NCBI GenBank assembly: GCA_963580285.1
Contig: OY757020.1
Location: forward strand, 100,505,497 to 100,569,496
Length of the DNA: 64,000 nucleotides
Origin: Lucinisca nassula
Lineage: Eukaryota > Mollusca > Bivalvia > Lucinida > Lucinidae
Reading direction: 5' to 3'
Positions within the stretch are counted from its first letter, which is position 1. Every line of letters starts with the position of its first letter. The notes below the pieces were generated by a model. It searched no databases, was not told where the DNA came from, and saw only the letters and a program-made list of their open reading frames with translations. Both the position numbers and the translations under genes were made by a program. This document shows positions 23,528 through 34,442 of the stretch, in pieces.

Positions 23528-23809
23528 TTTTTTGTCAGCCTGGATAGCGCTGTGGTTAACATGTTAGACTTATGATAGAGAGGTGGTGCTTTCGGATCCG
23601 GCCTCCGGTATCGAGGTGTGTCTTTGGGCAAGACATTTAATGACACTGCCCCACTCCACTCAAGTGTCAATGGGTAGCAGTGGTGTAAAAGAAGCTGCCT
23701 CTCTCTCTCTCTCACGCGCGTGAAAACACCCGGAATGAGTGTTCGGGAGCGATTCAATATAAGCTTGAAGTTTTCATCGCAGTCAAACTAAAATAAGTTA
23801 GTATAAACT
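23528..23809 (+). mobile_element. tRNA-derived SINE T1, second copy
   Basis: GATAGCGCTGTGGTTAACAT head, CACTGCCCCACTCCACTC body, TTCAATATAAGCTTGAAG end. It is flanked by AAGCAGAGT at 23519-23527 and 23810-23818, which is family G sequence. Confidence 0.9.
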
Positions 23810-24149
23810 AAGCAGAGTGCCCATCAGAATCTAAAAAAAATCTGTGGCACCTTCAAAGTCACAGATCAGCTTTTTGGCTTGCTCAAATGATTTATCGCTT
23901 AATTTTCAGTATACTTATAACATTTTTCTCAAGAAAATATGTGACAGTTGCCTCAGTTCTGCTTCAACCTCAGAATGTGGGTGCTGACTGGAAACACCCC
24001 ATTGACAAGGTTCTCACCAGCACCCACAATCTGTTTTTAAAGGCAAAAATCAGGTGTTTCTTGAAAAGCATACTTTTCTCAATACACCTCAACCACTTTA
24101 TACTTGACACTATCATTTGGGTTTGAAGCAAAAACCAAACCATGTTGAT

Positions 24150-24400
24150 AATTTTCTGTATCATTACAATACACACCCGTCCGACATAGTTGATTTTTGA
24201 CAGCTCCAAATTGGCTACTTTTCTGATAAAAAAACTATGATATTTTTCTTATTTATACTGTAAACAGGTTGTGGGTACACGTTAGAACCGCCTCGGTGAG
24301 GCGGTTCTAACGAGATAAGAAAAATTATTTATACCCCCATAAACCCAAAAGTGGGGTTTAGGGGGTGTTCATTTCACTGACTCGTTCACATAATGAATCT
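24150..24400. repeat. MITE family B copy (B4)
   Basis: Perfect apex hairpin GTTAGAACCGCCTC-GGT-GAGGCGGTTCTAAC at 24278-24310, with TGATATTTTTCTTATTTATA on the left and CCCCATAAACCC on the right. Confidence 0.75.
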
Positions 24401-24817
24401 ATACATTTTTGTGATCCTTCTTTAATTAAACTGTATTATCCAAAACTGTTAAAATGAAGTGTAATAATGAGGTTGTGGTGTATAAAGCTATTCAAAACTG
24501 TGGTGTATTATGAAAGTTGGGTTTATAATGGTATTCACTACATGATCATGGCATATCCTGGTCATCTCCTTGTTAACACTTTGCCCCATCGTTACAGTTT
24601 TGCCTATCTTCATACTGTTTCGTTAACAGTTGTCCCATCTTTATACTTCCAAGTTTTATTGTGACTGGGCCATTTTATGAGTATACTTCGGGTGTTGAAT
24701 TTTATTTCAACAATCTCTTAAACTAACATTTGGATACAGCTCAATAACCTTTCATTTTGTTAAAATTTATTCTCCTAATTTACAACAGTTTCAAACTTAT
24801 ATTTCTTCCTTTTTATA

Positions 24818-25515
24818 TGCCCGTTTGAAAAACGGTCATATTATGTTATGCCCCTCGGCATCCATCCATCCATCTGTCAGTCTGTCTGTCCATCCATCCA
24901 TCCATCCGTCCATCTGTAAACATTTTGTTTCTGGATAACTCCTCCTTATTCTATCAAGCTGAAACTTTATGTATAGTTAGACCATGATGTGGAGCAGGGC
25001 ATATTGTTTCAGGGTTGTGGTCCCCCAAATATTAGAGTTATGCCCCTTTGAAAGTTTCTGTAAACATTTAGTTTCTGGATAACTCTTCATTTGACATCTG
25101 ATCAAGCTGAAAGTTGATGTACAGGTAGACCATGACATGGTGTAGCGTATGTTATTTCGAGGTTTCCACCAAATATTACCAGAGTTGTGCCCCTTTGAAA
25201 ATTTCTGTAAATATTTCATTTTCGGCTAACTCCTCCTGCAATTAACATTTGATCAAGCTGAAACTTGATATAGACCATGATTATGGTTATGGTCCACCGA
25301 ATATTAATAGAGTTGTGTGCCTTTGAAAATTTTTGTAAACATTTTGTTTCTGGCTAACTCCTCCTACAATTACCATTCGATCAAGCTGACACTTGATATA
25401 TAGTTAGACCATGTTGTGAACCAGTGCATATCATTTCAAGGTTACAGTCAGCCAGATATTAACAGAGTTATGCCCCTTTGAATTTTCTGTAAACGTTTTG
25501 ATTTTGGCTAACTCC
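24818..25515 (+). mobile_element. Hairpin-headed tandem-repeat element H3
   Basis: The head GCCCGTTTGAAAAACGG(TC) is followed by CCATCCATCCATCTGTCAGT and about five units of roughly 140 bp (GTAAACATTTTGTTTCTGGA ... GAGTTATGCCCCTTTGAAA). The end is cut where MITE A4 begins at 25521. Confidence 0.65.
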
Positions 25516-25520
25516 TACAT

Positions 25521-25733
25521 TTAACCCTTATCTTGCTGAATATTCATTTAAGTCACACCCATTTCTGTCTATCAACCAATCAAATTACTTCATGTAATTT
25601 ATTGCTACAAATTCATAAACTGAATGCCAAACAGTGAAGATCCTGATCAGATGGCTTCTTCAGAAGCCATCTGATCTGGATCTACACTGTTTGCAAAGAT
25701 AGGGGTCGTCGTGAACAGCAAGATAAGGATTAA
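25521..25733 (+). mobile_element. MITE family A copy (A4), complete
   Basis: TTAA at both ends. Perfect apex GATGGCTTCTTCAGAAGCCATC. Left block AGTCACACCCATTTCTGTC, right block GGTCGTCGTGAACAGCA. Confidence 0.9.
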
Positions 25734-25931
25734 CATTGCATCTAGCTGAAACTTGATATATAGTTAAACCACTATGTGGATTAGTGCATGGACTTTTAGC
25801 GCACATTGTTTCAAGGGTTATAGAACATATTTAACGTCACTTCAGCTGGTGTCTGGGAATGTGTGGCGGCCGTAACACGTCTCCCTGCCTATACCATAGT
25901 GTAGTTTATATTTTCTTGTCCTTTGTGATCA

Positions 25932-26190
25932 TCCGGCCCCGCCCATCAGGGCTTGAAGAAATAGATGGGCTGCATGATGCTTCATCGCAGAGCTGAATTG
26001 GATCCGCACACGAGTACTGGTAAACCGCTTAGAGGATCTAAGCCTGCCCAGGCAAAGTGGTGCGAGTCAGACCCGCCCATGCTTATTAACCCTATTGGTT
26101 TCATTGGGTGGCAGGGCTTGAGATGTCATTTCATCTCAATGTCTGGTAAAAGTCCCACAAAATTGGAAGCAACGTCTCCAAAATAACCTA
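25932..26190 (+). mobile_element. SINE-like repeat S, 3'-truncated
   Basis: Starts GGCCCCGCCCATCAGGGCTT. Stops within CTCCAAAATAACCTA, before the tail. Confidence 0.85.
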
Positions 26191-26362
26191 ATTGGCCGAA
26201 ACTAGCTAGTCTGGCCAAGAAAACATGTACACTCCATAGTTTCAGTTCTGTAGTGTATTCCTTGCTTATTATTATTAATAGAGTTATGCTCGTTTTAAAA
26301 TTTGTGTAAACATTTCATTTCTGACTAACTCATACAATTTTGATCCAATCAAGCTGAAACTC

Positions 26363-26610
26363 TGCCCCCGCCCATCGGGTCTTGAAGAAATAGATGGGTT
26401 GCATGATGCTTCCACGTCTGCCCAGGCAAAGCGGTGTGGGTCGGCCTGTCCATGCTTATAAACCCTATTGGTTTCATTGGGCGGCAGGGCTTGAGATGTC
26501 ATTTAATCTCAGTGTCGGGTAAAAGTCCCTCAAAGTTGGAAGCAACATCTCCAAAATGACCTATAGTGTTGACGGGGACGTTAAACCTCAAATCAAACAA
26601 ACAAAACAAG
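26363..26610 (+). mobile_element. SINE-like repeat S with internal deletion
   Basis: Starts GCCCCCGCCCATCGGGTCTT. About 60 bases between TGCTTCCACG and TCTGCCCAGGC are missing. The tail is (CAAA)n. Confidence 0.85.
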
Positions 26611-26664
26611 CTGATCCATCCTGAAACAGTGTTATATCCAAAACCATGTTATAAAGAACCGTGT

Positions 26665-26972
26665 CAGCCCCCGCCCATCGGGGCTTTAAGAAATAGATTG
26701 GCTGCTGATGCTTCCACGCAGAGCCGAAACCGACCCGCACACAAGTACTGGTAAACCGCTTATGGGAACTAAGCCTGCCCAGGCAAAGCGCTGCGAGTTG
26801 TACAGTCCATGCTTATAAACCCTATTGGTTTCATTGGGGGGCAGGGCTTGAGATGTCATTTCATCTCAATGTTGGGTAAAAATCCCACAAAATTGGAAGC
26901 AACATCTCCAAAATGACCTATACAGTGTTGACTGGGACGTTAAATCTCAAATCAAACAAACAAACAAAATAA
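26665..26972 (+). mobile_element. SINE-like repeat S
   Basis: Full length. Third S copy within 1.1 kb in the same orientation. Confidence 0.9.
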
Positions 26973-27041
26973 AGAACCGTGTTATAATGAGGTTGAGGTG
27001 TTAGCACAATGGGCACAGACATTTCATTACATTAAGGTATA

Positions 27042-27646
27042 TACCGTATTTGACCTATTTACCGCACATGCTCCTATAAGCGCACACCCAAGCTTTTTCT
27101 GGAAAAAATACACAAGCGTACACTTTACAGTAACCTCCCAACAAATTCATATTGAGTTTTGCTGCATCTTTGACACAGACAATCATATGTATATGTGGTG
27201 AATCCCTATGCTGAAATTCAACTCTATAAAATAATCATATCGGAAGCTTTTTTTCGTATTTTTATACCCCCGCAAACGAAGTTTGAAGGGGGTATATATA
27301 GGAGTCAGCTTGTCGTCTGTCGTCAGTCCGTTACAAAAAACTTTAACATTGCTCATAACTTCCTTATTCTTTGACCGATTTCTTTAATATTCACACACCA
27401 CACACCTTGCCACTAGTACTTAAGATTGATATACACAAACCTGACCTTGACCTTTACGTTGACCTTCCTCAAGGTCAAATACTTGTAAAAATTTGTCGGT
27501 AGCGGGGGTATAATTGGCGCCCGTTAGGCGGCAGCTCTAGTTTTCGTATTGAGTGTGCGCTTATTATGTAGATTTTTCACCACAATATTTTCATACAATT
27601 TTGAAAAAACTAAGCGCACGGTGCGGTAAATAGGTCGAATACAGTA
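27042..27646. mobile_element. MITE family F with nested element H4
   Basis: Terminal repeats TACCGTATTTGACCTATTTA and (complement of the right end) TACTGTATTCGACCTATTTA agree over about 26 bp with two mismatches. Subterminal TAAGCGCACA occurs on both sides. The interior is split by H4 at 27261-27540. Confidence 0.75.
27261..27540 (+). mobile_element. Helentron-like element H4, complete, no tandem array
   Basis: TATACCCCCGC at 27263 and its complement GCGGGGGTATA at 27502 form the subterminal inverted repeat. The head hairpin is GCAAACGAAGTTTG. The end is GGCGCCCGTTAGGCGGCAGCTCTAG. It is flanked by TTTTCGTATT on both sides (27251-27260, 27541-27550). Confidence 0.75.
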
Positions 27647-27721
27647 GATATATATAAAGATGCCAATCACAACAATTGTTGTCTGGTTCATTGTCTGCTG
27701 ATTACTTTTAAAGGCATTGTT

Positions 27722-27779
27722 GCAAACAGTGTGGACCCAGATCAGACTGCTCCCGTGATCAGGGTCCACACTGTTTGCC
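27722..27779. repeat. Shared hairpin module, near-perfect copy
   Basis: GCAAACAGTGTGGACCCAGA pairs with TCAGGGTCCACACTGTTTGC. The G/C change in the arm (GTGGACC/GGTCCAC) is matched on both sides. Apex CAGACTGCTCCCGTGATC. Confidence 0.75.
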
Positions 27780-27989
27780 TACATGCAAAAGTATTTTTAA
27801 AATGTTTGCAAGAAAATGCAGTAGCCAACGTAAACAGACAACATTTTCAAATGCATGTTTCTTGCTGTTTACTAGCTGTCATGCAAACAAGCCCTAGACG
27901 TCTTTATGCCAACTTTGGACCTGTTCAGTTGAAACCAAAGTTTCAAAATAGTATTTGTACTTAGAAGGTACTGTTTGATCAAAAATGGG

Positions 27990-28185
27990 TTAACAACACA
28001 ACTCCTACCTTTGCAAATAATTCAGATTCAGATCAGATGGCTTCTGAAGAAGCCATCTGATCAGAGACTACACTGTTTGTCATGCAACTTGAATTAATTG
28101 AACAAATACATTATATCAAGTAATTTGATTGGTGGAAATTGAGGAATGGAAGTGGTTAAATTAATATATTGAGCAGAAGGGTTAA
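27990..28185 (-). mobile_element. MITE family A copy (A5)
   Basis: TTAA ends. Apex ATGGCTTCTGAAGAAGCCAT. The order of side blocks is the reverse of A4, so it is inserted in the other orientation. Confidence 0.85.
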
Positions 28186-28512
28186 TTACTATAAGATCTA
28201 ATTCTTGCCAAGTACCACTGTCTGACTCTGTATGACTTTAATAGTGTTGTCGAGGCTGTAAAACTACCCAGCAAACGGGAACAAACAAGAGAATTATAAC
28301 AAACTTTAGGCTTAAGCACTTTATTTGCTATAAATGCATAATCATCTGGGCCAGCTCATAAAAAAAAAAGATATCATGTTGGTGACCAGCAAAGACCTAG
28401 GCAAGCCTGGGCCATCAGGTCAACAAGACCATGGAATGAACAGCCCCCAAAACCCCACTTTTTATAGAGGAAACTAAGGTTTCTGGGGGTATACATTATT
28501 ATTCTTATTTCT

Positions 28513-28733
28513 GGTGAACCGTTAAGAGAATCTAAGCCTGCGCAGGAAAAGTGGTGCGAGTTGGTCCGTCCATGCTTATAAACCCTATTGGTTTCATTGG
28601 GCGATAGGGCTTGAGATGTCATTTCATCTCAGTGTCAGGTAAAAATCCCACAAAATTGAAAGAAACGTCTCCAAAATGACCTATACAGTATTGACGGGGA
28701 CAAAAAACTTCAAATTAAACAAACAATTCTTCC
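28513..28733 (+). mobile_element. SINE-like repeat S, 5'-truncated
   Basis: Begins at GGTGAACCGTTAAGAGAATC. The tail AAACAAACAATT is present. Confidence 0.85.
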
Positions 28734-28767
28734 TGTTCCAAGACACAGGTTGTGGGTACTTGTTAGA

Positions 28768-28927
28768 TGTTCGTGTTTTACGTTTACGTCCCACCAACAG
28801 CTAAGGTCATACGGAGACGGGACCTCGATTTAAAGACTCATCCGAAAGTCTGGAGAAGCCCGGGATCGATCCTGCGACCCCTGGTTTACAAGGCGAGTAG
28901 CGTAACCACTACACCACGGAGGCTTCT
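28768..28927 (-). mobile_element. tRNA-derived SINE T3 in the B hairpin
   Basis: The complement shows CCGTGGTGTAGTGGTTACGC and a GGATCGATCCC B-box region, ending GTGGGACGTAAACGTAAAAC. Target duplication GGTACTTGTTAGA at 28755-28767 and 28928-28940, inside the arm of the B5 hairpin. Confidence 0.92.
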
Positions 28928-29165
28928 GGTACTTGTTAGAACCACCTCAATGAGGTGGTTTCTAACGAGCACCCACAACCTATGTTTGCAGTATAAATAA
29001 GAAAAACATTATGGATTTTCATCAGAAAAGTAGCCATTTTGGAGATGTGAAAAAATGCAATATGTTATACAGGGGTGTTATGGTAATGCTTAAGTGGAAT
29101 GGGAACACATTCAGGGGAGGCAACTCCTGCAAACCTATTTTTTTGTCTCCCATGTCAATAGGGAT

Positions 29166-29236
29166 CAACCTTTAAAGGAAAGAATTTGCTCTTGAGGAGC
29201 AAATTCTTTCCTTTAAGAGTAGATCCTTTTTTTCAG
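29166..29236. repeat. Hairpin AAAGGAAAGAATTTGCTC
   Basis: An 18-bp arm pairs perfectly with GAGCAAATTCTTTCCTTT, with the loop TTGAG. A related hairpin (GAATTTGCTCCCTAGGAGCAAATTC) occurs at 29533, so this marks a further small palindromic family. Confidence 0.7.
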
Positions 29237-29504
29237 TGGGACAGGGCTTATAGAAAAGCGAACAGGAAGTCCCGAAAGTTATCCCTCTTTGAAAAATGGC
29301 ATAAAAATCCGCCAGGTTTCCTCCCACTCCCCGTAAGCACTGTCTTGCCACAGCCTTTGTTGCTCACAAATATGTAGAAGAGACCTCGGGGAATCTTCAT
29401 GCAAGCAGCCACATGCAGCTAGCCTACATGCATTTGAACCCACCATATTCACCCTAATAAGCGCACATTTCCTAAAAATATGTACGCCAGTAATCTAGGT
29501 CCCT

Positions 29505-29592
29505 CTCAAAAAAGAGGTCTGCTATTAGAGGATCGAATTTGCTCCCTAGGAGCAAATTCTTCTCTCTAAGAGTAGACCCTAATTGATAAGCA
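29505..29592. repeat. Second GAATTTGCTC hairpin
   Basis: GAATTTGCTCC-CTA-GGAGCAAATTC is followed by TCTCTAAGAGTAGACCCT, as at 29210-29228. Confidence 0.65.
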
Positions 29593-29989
29593 AGGCAAAA
29601 ATGTTTTCAAAGAGTTACCTCCCCAAAACGTGACTCCATACCCCTTAACATATTAAAATTCCCCAGGTGAACAAGTCTAATGTCCTCATCACAATGAAAA
29701 TAGATTAATATTGCCGTTATGACATTTTATGGAACAATTTTGAAAAAAAAAAAAAGGCAAGCATTGAGACAGGAGTACTGTAATTGCAGAAAAATAGAAT
29801 ACATAGCAGAATAAATTACATCGACTAACAGATTACATTAATTTTATTGAAAAATTGGTACAGATGGACCTCGGGGTGTAAATGATCATGAAAAAAAGAT
29901 ATAGATCAACTGTACCAACTGATAAACAACTTAACAGGAATAATTACACTTTATGGAAAAATAATTTTTTCCTAGTATAGATATTAAAC

Positions 29990-30110
29990 CCCCACAAACG
30001 AAGTTTGAAGGGTGTATATAGGAGTCAGTCTGTTAGTTGGTTGGTCTGTCTGTGTATCCATGATCAAATAGACTTTGTATGTGAAAGAGGCTAAACTGTG
30101 GATTTTTCTC
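29990..30110 (+). repeat. H4-type element, 5' fragment
   Basis: AACCCCCACAAACGAAGTTTG and GGGTGTATATAGGAGTCAGT match the H4 head. The remainder and 3' end are absent. Confidence 0.7.
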
Positions 30111-30144
30111 ATTCTGTTGTCGCCGGTGGCTTCAAAATTGATAT

Positions 30145-30400
30145 TCATTACGATAACACACCCGTGTGATATTTTTTCATATATCCAAAATGGCTACTTT
30201 TCCGATGCAAACTTGTGATATTTTTCTCATTTATGCTCCAAAACATACGTTGTGGGTGATTGTTAGAACTGCCTCATTGAAGAGGTTCTAACGAGTGCCC
30301 ACAACCTATGTCTTGGAGCAGGAATAAGCAAAATAGTGTATACCCCTGTAAACTCCAGTTTTCTCTATATAGTGTTCATTTCACGCACTTGTTAAGTGAT
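30145..30400. repeat. MITE family B copy (B6)
   Basis: ATTACGATAACACACCCGTG end, hairpin GTTAGAACTGCCTCATTGAA to GAGGTTCTAACGAGTGCCCA, then GGAGCAGGAATAAGCAAAAT. Confidence 0.75.
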
Positions 30401-30487
30401 GCCTAGCATTAGTTTGCTCAGATTATGACATTTGGTTGACCTTGACCTGTTGATGTCAAGGTTGTATTTGGTCACTTCAGTGGATTT

Positions 30488-31560
30488 TTATGCCCCCGCA
30501 TCGGCATGATGCCGGGGGCATGTAGTTATTTGGTTTTCCGTACGTGCGTACATGTGTACATCCATCTGTACGTGTGTGTGTACGTACGTACGTACGTGAT
30601 CAGGTACGTACGTACGTACGTGATCCAGTAACCTCAGGTTAAGATTTTTGTAACAGGTAGAGCCTAAACTTTTAGAACTCATATTTTCCTAACCATTTGA
30701 TGGAACTGGTTCATCTTTGGTATGATGATAGATATAGGTCCAAAGTGCCTGTGTCCTCTAGGTCAAGGTCGAAGACTTAGAAATTTTCAATGTTGAAGAC
30801 TCAGGTTAAGGTTTTTGTAACAGGTAGACCTGAACATTTTAGAACTCATATTTTCCAAACCATTAGATGGAATTGGTTCATATTTGGTGTGATTATAGAT
30901 ATAGGTCCAAAGTTTTATTCAGCGATTCCCCCACCCATGCCCATGACCTCAAGGTCAAGGTCATGGACTTAAAAATTTTCCATGTTAAAGACTCCAGTTA
31001 AGGTATTTGTACCTGGTAGAACCTGAACTTTTATGATGGCTTTGTTTGATATGATGATAGATATAGGTACAATGTTTTATTCAGCGATACCTCCACTCTT
31101 GCCCATGAGCTCCAGGTCAAGGTCACAGACTTAGGAATTTTAATTAGATATTTTAAGAGTTTATATTTTCCAAATCGTATGATGAATTAAGTTTATATTT
31201 GGTATGATGATTGATACTGGTCCAATACCCCAACCCATGCACATGCCCTAAAAGTCAAGGTCACAGACAAAGAAATTTTTTATTTAAAGTTTATTAAGAG
31301 CTCATACTCACCAAACCATATAGATTTGCTTCATATTTGGTATGATGATAGTTACAGGTCCAAAGTTGTATATACCCTCACCCCTGACCTCAAGGTGAGG
31401 GTCACAGACTTAGTCTTATTAAGCTTTTAAAGTTTTAGGGCTCATATTTATAGATTGGCTTCATATTTGGAATGATGATAGTTGCAGGTCCCAAGTCTCA
31501 TTCAGCCTTACCACCGACCCTGCCCATGACCTCAAGGTCAAGGTCATCACGCAAACACGC
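30488..31560 (+). mobile_element. Hairpin-headed tandem-repeat element H6
   Basis: Head hairpin ATGCCCCCGCATCGGCATGATGCCGGGGGCAT, then (CGTA)n at 30540-30625, then units of about 170 bp (TTTGTAACAGGTAGACCTGA ... GACCTCAAGGTCAAGGTCA) that decay rightward. No 3' end was found; it runs into MITE B7. Confidence 0.7.
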
Positions 31561-31701
31561 TCATTGTAACCTTTATTGCCGAAAAAATGAAATATTTAAG
31601 ATAAAAAATTGGGATATTTTTCTTATTTCTGCTCTAAAATAAAGATTGTGGGTACTTGTTAGAACCGCCTTGATGATGAGGCGTTTCTAACAAGGTGGGT
31701 A

Positions 31702-33001
31702 CCGTATTCGGGTGTGTATTACCCGCATTTACGTACTACCCGCACCCCCTTTTTTTGCCAAAATCTGGGGGAAAACTGTTATACTGTTGTATTACCCGCA
31801 TTGAACATTTGCTGAAATTTTGGTGGATGCGTAAGTGAGAAAAAGTAAGAATTTGGCCAGTTTTTGTAGCACACAACGGAACGCGCGATCGTCTTCAAAA
31901 GGCGGGAAAATGCACGTGCGTGCGAGTATCACCAGAAAGCATGTATTTTGCATTAAAATGTTGGAAAAACTTTACCTGTTCACCATTGTTATTTATTTTT
32001 TAACCCACATATGCCCGCGGCCCTTTTTTGGGACATCGGCAAACAGTGCAGTCCCAGATCAGACGCCTCAGAAAGACGCCGCAGACGTTTCTTTTTTGTG
32101 ACATCGGCAAACAGTGCAGTCCCAGATCAGACACCTCAGAAAGACGCCGCAGATGTCTGATTTGGATTTACACTGTTTATTGATTTATAGCGGTTCCAAC
32201 TATGACACTATTGTTAATCCCTGTCATATAATTGCCACCCTGCGGTGCGTGTCGATAAGGTGTGAAAATATGGTCAAGTTATGTCTCTAATTTGCGTTTA
32301 TTCCCCAATCATAAAATTTAATCCGTAATCAGTGTGAAAATTATTTAATTGCTCCTAAGACGAGTTGCTACGACTATTCTGCTATCTCGTGAATGATTAG
32401 TTTTGGCGCCAAATAGCAGACGCTTGGCGAGAAAAGTGGAACTCTTTGTGTTAACACATCTGTATTCTGTTGTTGGGTATTGACACGGAGCTTACGGAAA
32501 GCGCTGTTTTGCTAGCGAGAATACTTTTACCGTTTCCAAACATTTTTTTATGAGACAGATACGCCCAATTAAGATAAAACAATAGACACGTGTGGGGTTG
32601 CTGGGGTACGATGACGTCATTTACCCATCGCGTGCAGAAAAAAACTAGCGGTGATTTGTGGGCGGCAGTTTGGTTGCCGGAAAACTTTGATGTTCGCATT
32701 GAACTTGCTTGTTTATTTTGTTTAAAATCAGAGTTTTAGGAATAATACTCACGAAATCGGGCTTACTTGTAATAGAGATTGTTATATTACTCATGTGTAA
32801 GTAAAATTGAGTGGCCAATTAAACGTTATTTATGTCGGGAATCGTAAAAGGATAGAGCATAACATGAGATGCATCGTATTTTCAGCTGACAAAAGTAAAA
32901 ATAAAATGGTCCAAAAATAATTCGGGCGGATTACCCGCACCCAGAACTTGGGCCTTTAATTTGAGGGAAAAAAACTGCGGGTAATACACGCCCGAATACG
33001 G
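31702..33001. mobile_element. 1300-bp DNA transposon with 26-bp TIRs, TA target
   Basis: Left end CCGTATTCGGGTGTGTATTA; the complement of the right end differs at one base (CCGTATTCGGGCGTGTATTA), and similarity continues through CCCGCA. TA flanks both sides (31700-31701, 33002-33003). Subterminal ACCCGCA repeats occur three times on the left and once on the right. No transposase-sized ORF, so non-autonomous; the Tc1/mariner-like class is suggested by TA only. Confidence 0.85.
32000..32185. repeat. Hairpin-module element (type E) with 68-bp tandem duplication
   Basis: TTAACCCACATATGCCC leads into GGCAAACAGTGCAGTCCCAG. The left arm plus apex (GACATCGGCAAACAG...) is duplicated at a 68-bp offset (32032, 32100). 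Only one right arm (GTCTGATTTGGATTTACACT) remains. Confidence 0.7.
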
Positions 33002-33361
33002 TACTCGTTAGAACCGCCTCATCATCGAAGCGGTTCTAATGAGTACCCACAATCTATATTTTAGAGCAGAAATAAGAAAAATAAGGTATACCCCCGGAAA
33101 CCCCAGTTTTACTATATAAAAAGGGGGGTTCAAGGGGGTCAAAATTATATAGGCGTGTTTTCATAATGATACATGTATACAACTGTGACAAAAGTTCAAC
33201 ATTTGGACCCAAACAATAGTTTTATTAAGAATTTTGTGTATTTGAACAGAAATGCGATAGTGTTATTATACAAATAGCACAAGAATGATCATACTTATTA
33301 ATTAGCATATTAATTGATTGATAAGCATATTAATTGATTAATGAGCATATTAATTTCATAA

Positions 33362-33565
33362 TTAACCCTTGTCCTGCTAATCCCGGATATGCCTTATCTT
33401 TGAAACATTGTAGATCCAGATCAGATGGCTTCTGACTGATCAGGATCTACATTGTTTGCCATTCAGATTGTGAATTTGTTGCAATAATTTGCATCAATTA
33501 ATCTGATTGGTTGATAATCAATAGTGGGTGTGGCATATATAAATATTCAGTAGGACAAGGGTTAA
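33362..33565 (-). mobile_element. MITE family A copy (A6)
   Basis: TTAA ends, CCCTTGTCCTGCTAATCC start. The apex is shortened to GATGGCTTCTGACTGATC, so the hairpin has lost part of its right stem. Confidence 0.85.
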
Positions 33566-33666
33566 GGAAGCTTTGATATTTCATGTTGACCTTTCACCCC
33601 TGAGTTTCTGAAATGGTGTCTTCCATCTTTGAATTTGGACACATCCATTCTATAAACAGTGGGTTA

Positions 33667-33946
33667 CATTACGAAAACATGCCTATACAAATACATACAG
33701 TGTAGCCTTTATCACTGAAAAAATGAAAATTTTAAGATGAAAAATTGTGATATTTTTCTTATTTCTGCTCAAAATATAGATTGTGGGTGCACGTCAGAAC
33801 TGCCTCATCAAGGCGGTTCTAAGGGGTACCAACAATCTATATTTTAGAGCAGAAAAAAATAAGGTTTACCCCTGTAAACCCCAGTTTAAGTACATAAAAA
33901 AGGGGTTCAAGGGGAGTCAAAATTATATAGGTGTGTTTTCGTGATG
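33667..33946. mobile_element. MITE family B copy (B8), complete
   Basis: CATTACGAAAACATGCCTAT and inverted ATAGGTGTGTTTTCGTGATG are terminal repeats. Hairpin at 33779-33836 with GGCGGTTCTAAGG on the right. Confidence 0.85.
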
Positions 33947-34211
33947 ATACAATTACCATTTTATATGGGTAAACCCAAAAACATGTCATTGGCAAATAGT
34001 GCACTATTCTGAATTTAATGGAAACAAATTTTAGAATGCCCATAAAAGGTATAAATCCCAAAACCCATTACAAATTTTACTGACCAGCAGAATAATATTA
34101 CAAATACATTATAAACAATAAAATGCCAGACTGTAAATATATATGCCCTCAAAAAAACAAGTTTAAGGTAAACCCCACTTTATATTATCATACATGTATT
34201 TGGAAGTTCAT

Positions 34212-34385
34212 GTATGGTAAAAATCATAAAAATTCGGACACCTTGATGACTTGCTGTAATTCTCCTAAAATTTTAGCAAACAGCAAGGAGTCCAAAATGT
34301 TGCAGCTGGAATGGCAAATGTTGTAGACCCTGATCAGACTGCTCCTTCAGAACCAGTCTGATCTGTGTCTGCCTATCTGTCCTAG
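34212..34385 (+). repeat. MITE family C copy (C2)
   Basis: TTCGGACACCTTGATGACTT start, AAGGAGTCCAAAATGTTGCA, hairpin module with the apex ACTGCTCCTTCAGAACCAGT (one pair mismatched). Confidence 0.7.
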
Positions 34386-34442
34386 TCCATAGGGTCATTA
34401 CGGTAATGAGAAACCTTGTCAACTCCACATAAATAAAGATTT

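Larger units (their letters stand above)
28421..29085. mobile_element. MITE family B copy (B5) with two nested SINE insertions
   Basis: AAAACCCCACTTTTTATAGA at the left and GAGCACCCACAACCTATG ... TCATCAGAAAAGTAGCCATT at the right belong to one B element. A truncated S copy (28513-28733) and a T3 SINE (28768-28927) lie inside. Confidence 0.75.
31565..33168. mobile_element. MITE family B copy (B7) interrupted by a 1300-bp transposon
   Basis: The left half (AACCTTTATTGCCGAAAAAA, hairpin at 31645-31695) and right half (hairpin at 33004-33060, end ATAGGCGTGTTTTCATAATG) belong to one B-type element or two adjacent ones. The unit between them is a separate transposon inserted at TA. Confidence 0.75.

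Noticed and set aside
30540..30625. (GTAC)n as a regulatory palindrome cluster
   Set aside because: Simple sequence in the leader of H6, at the place of the TCCG tract in its relatives.
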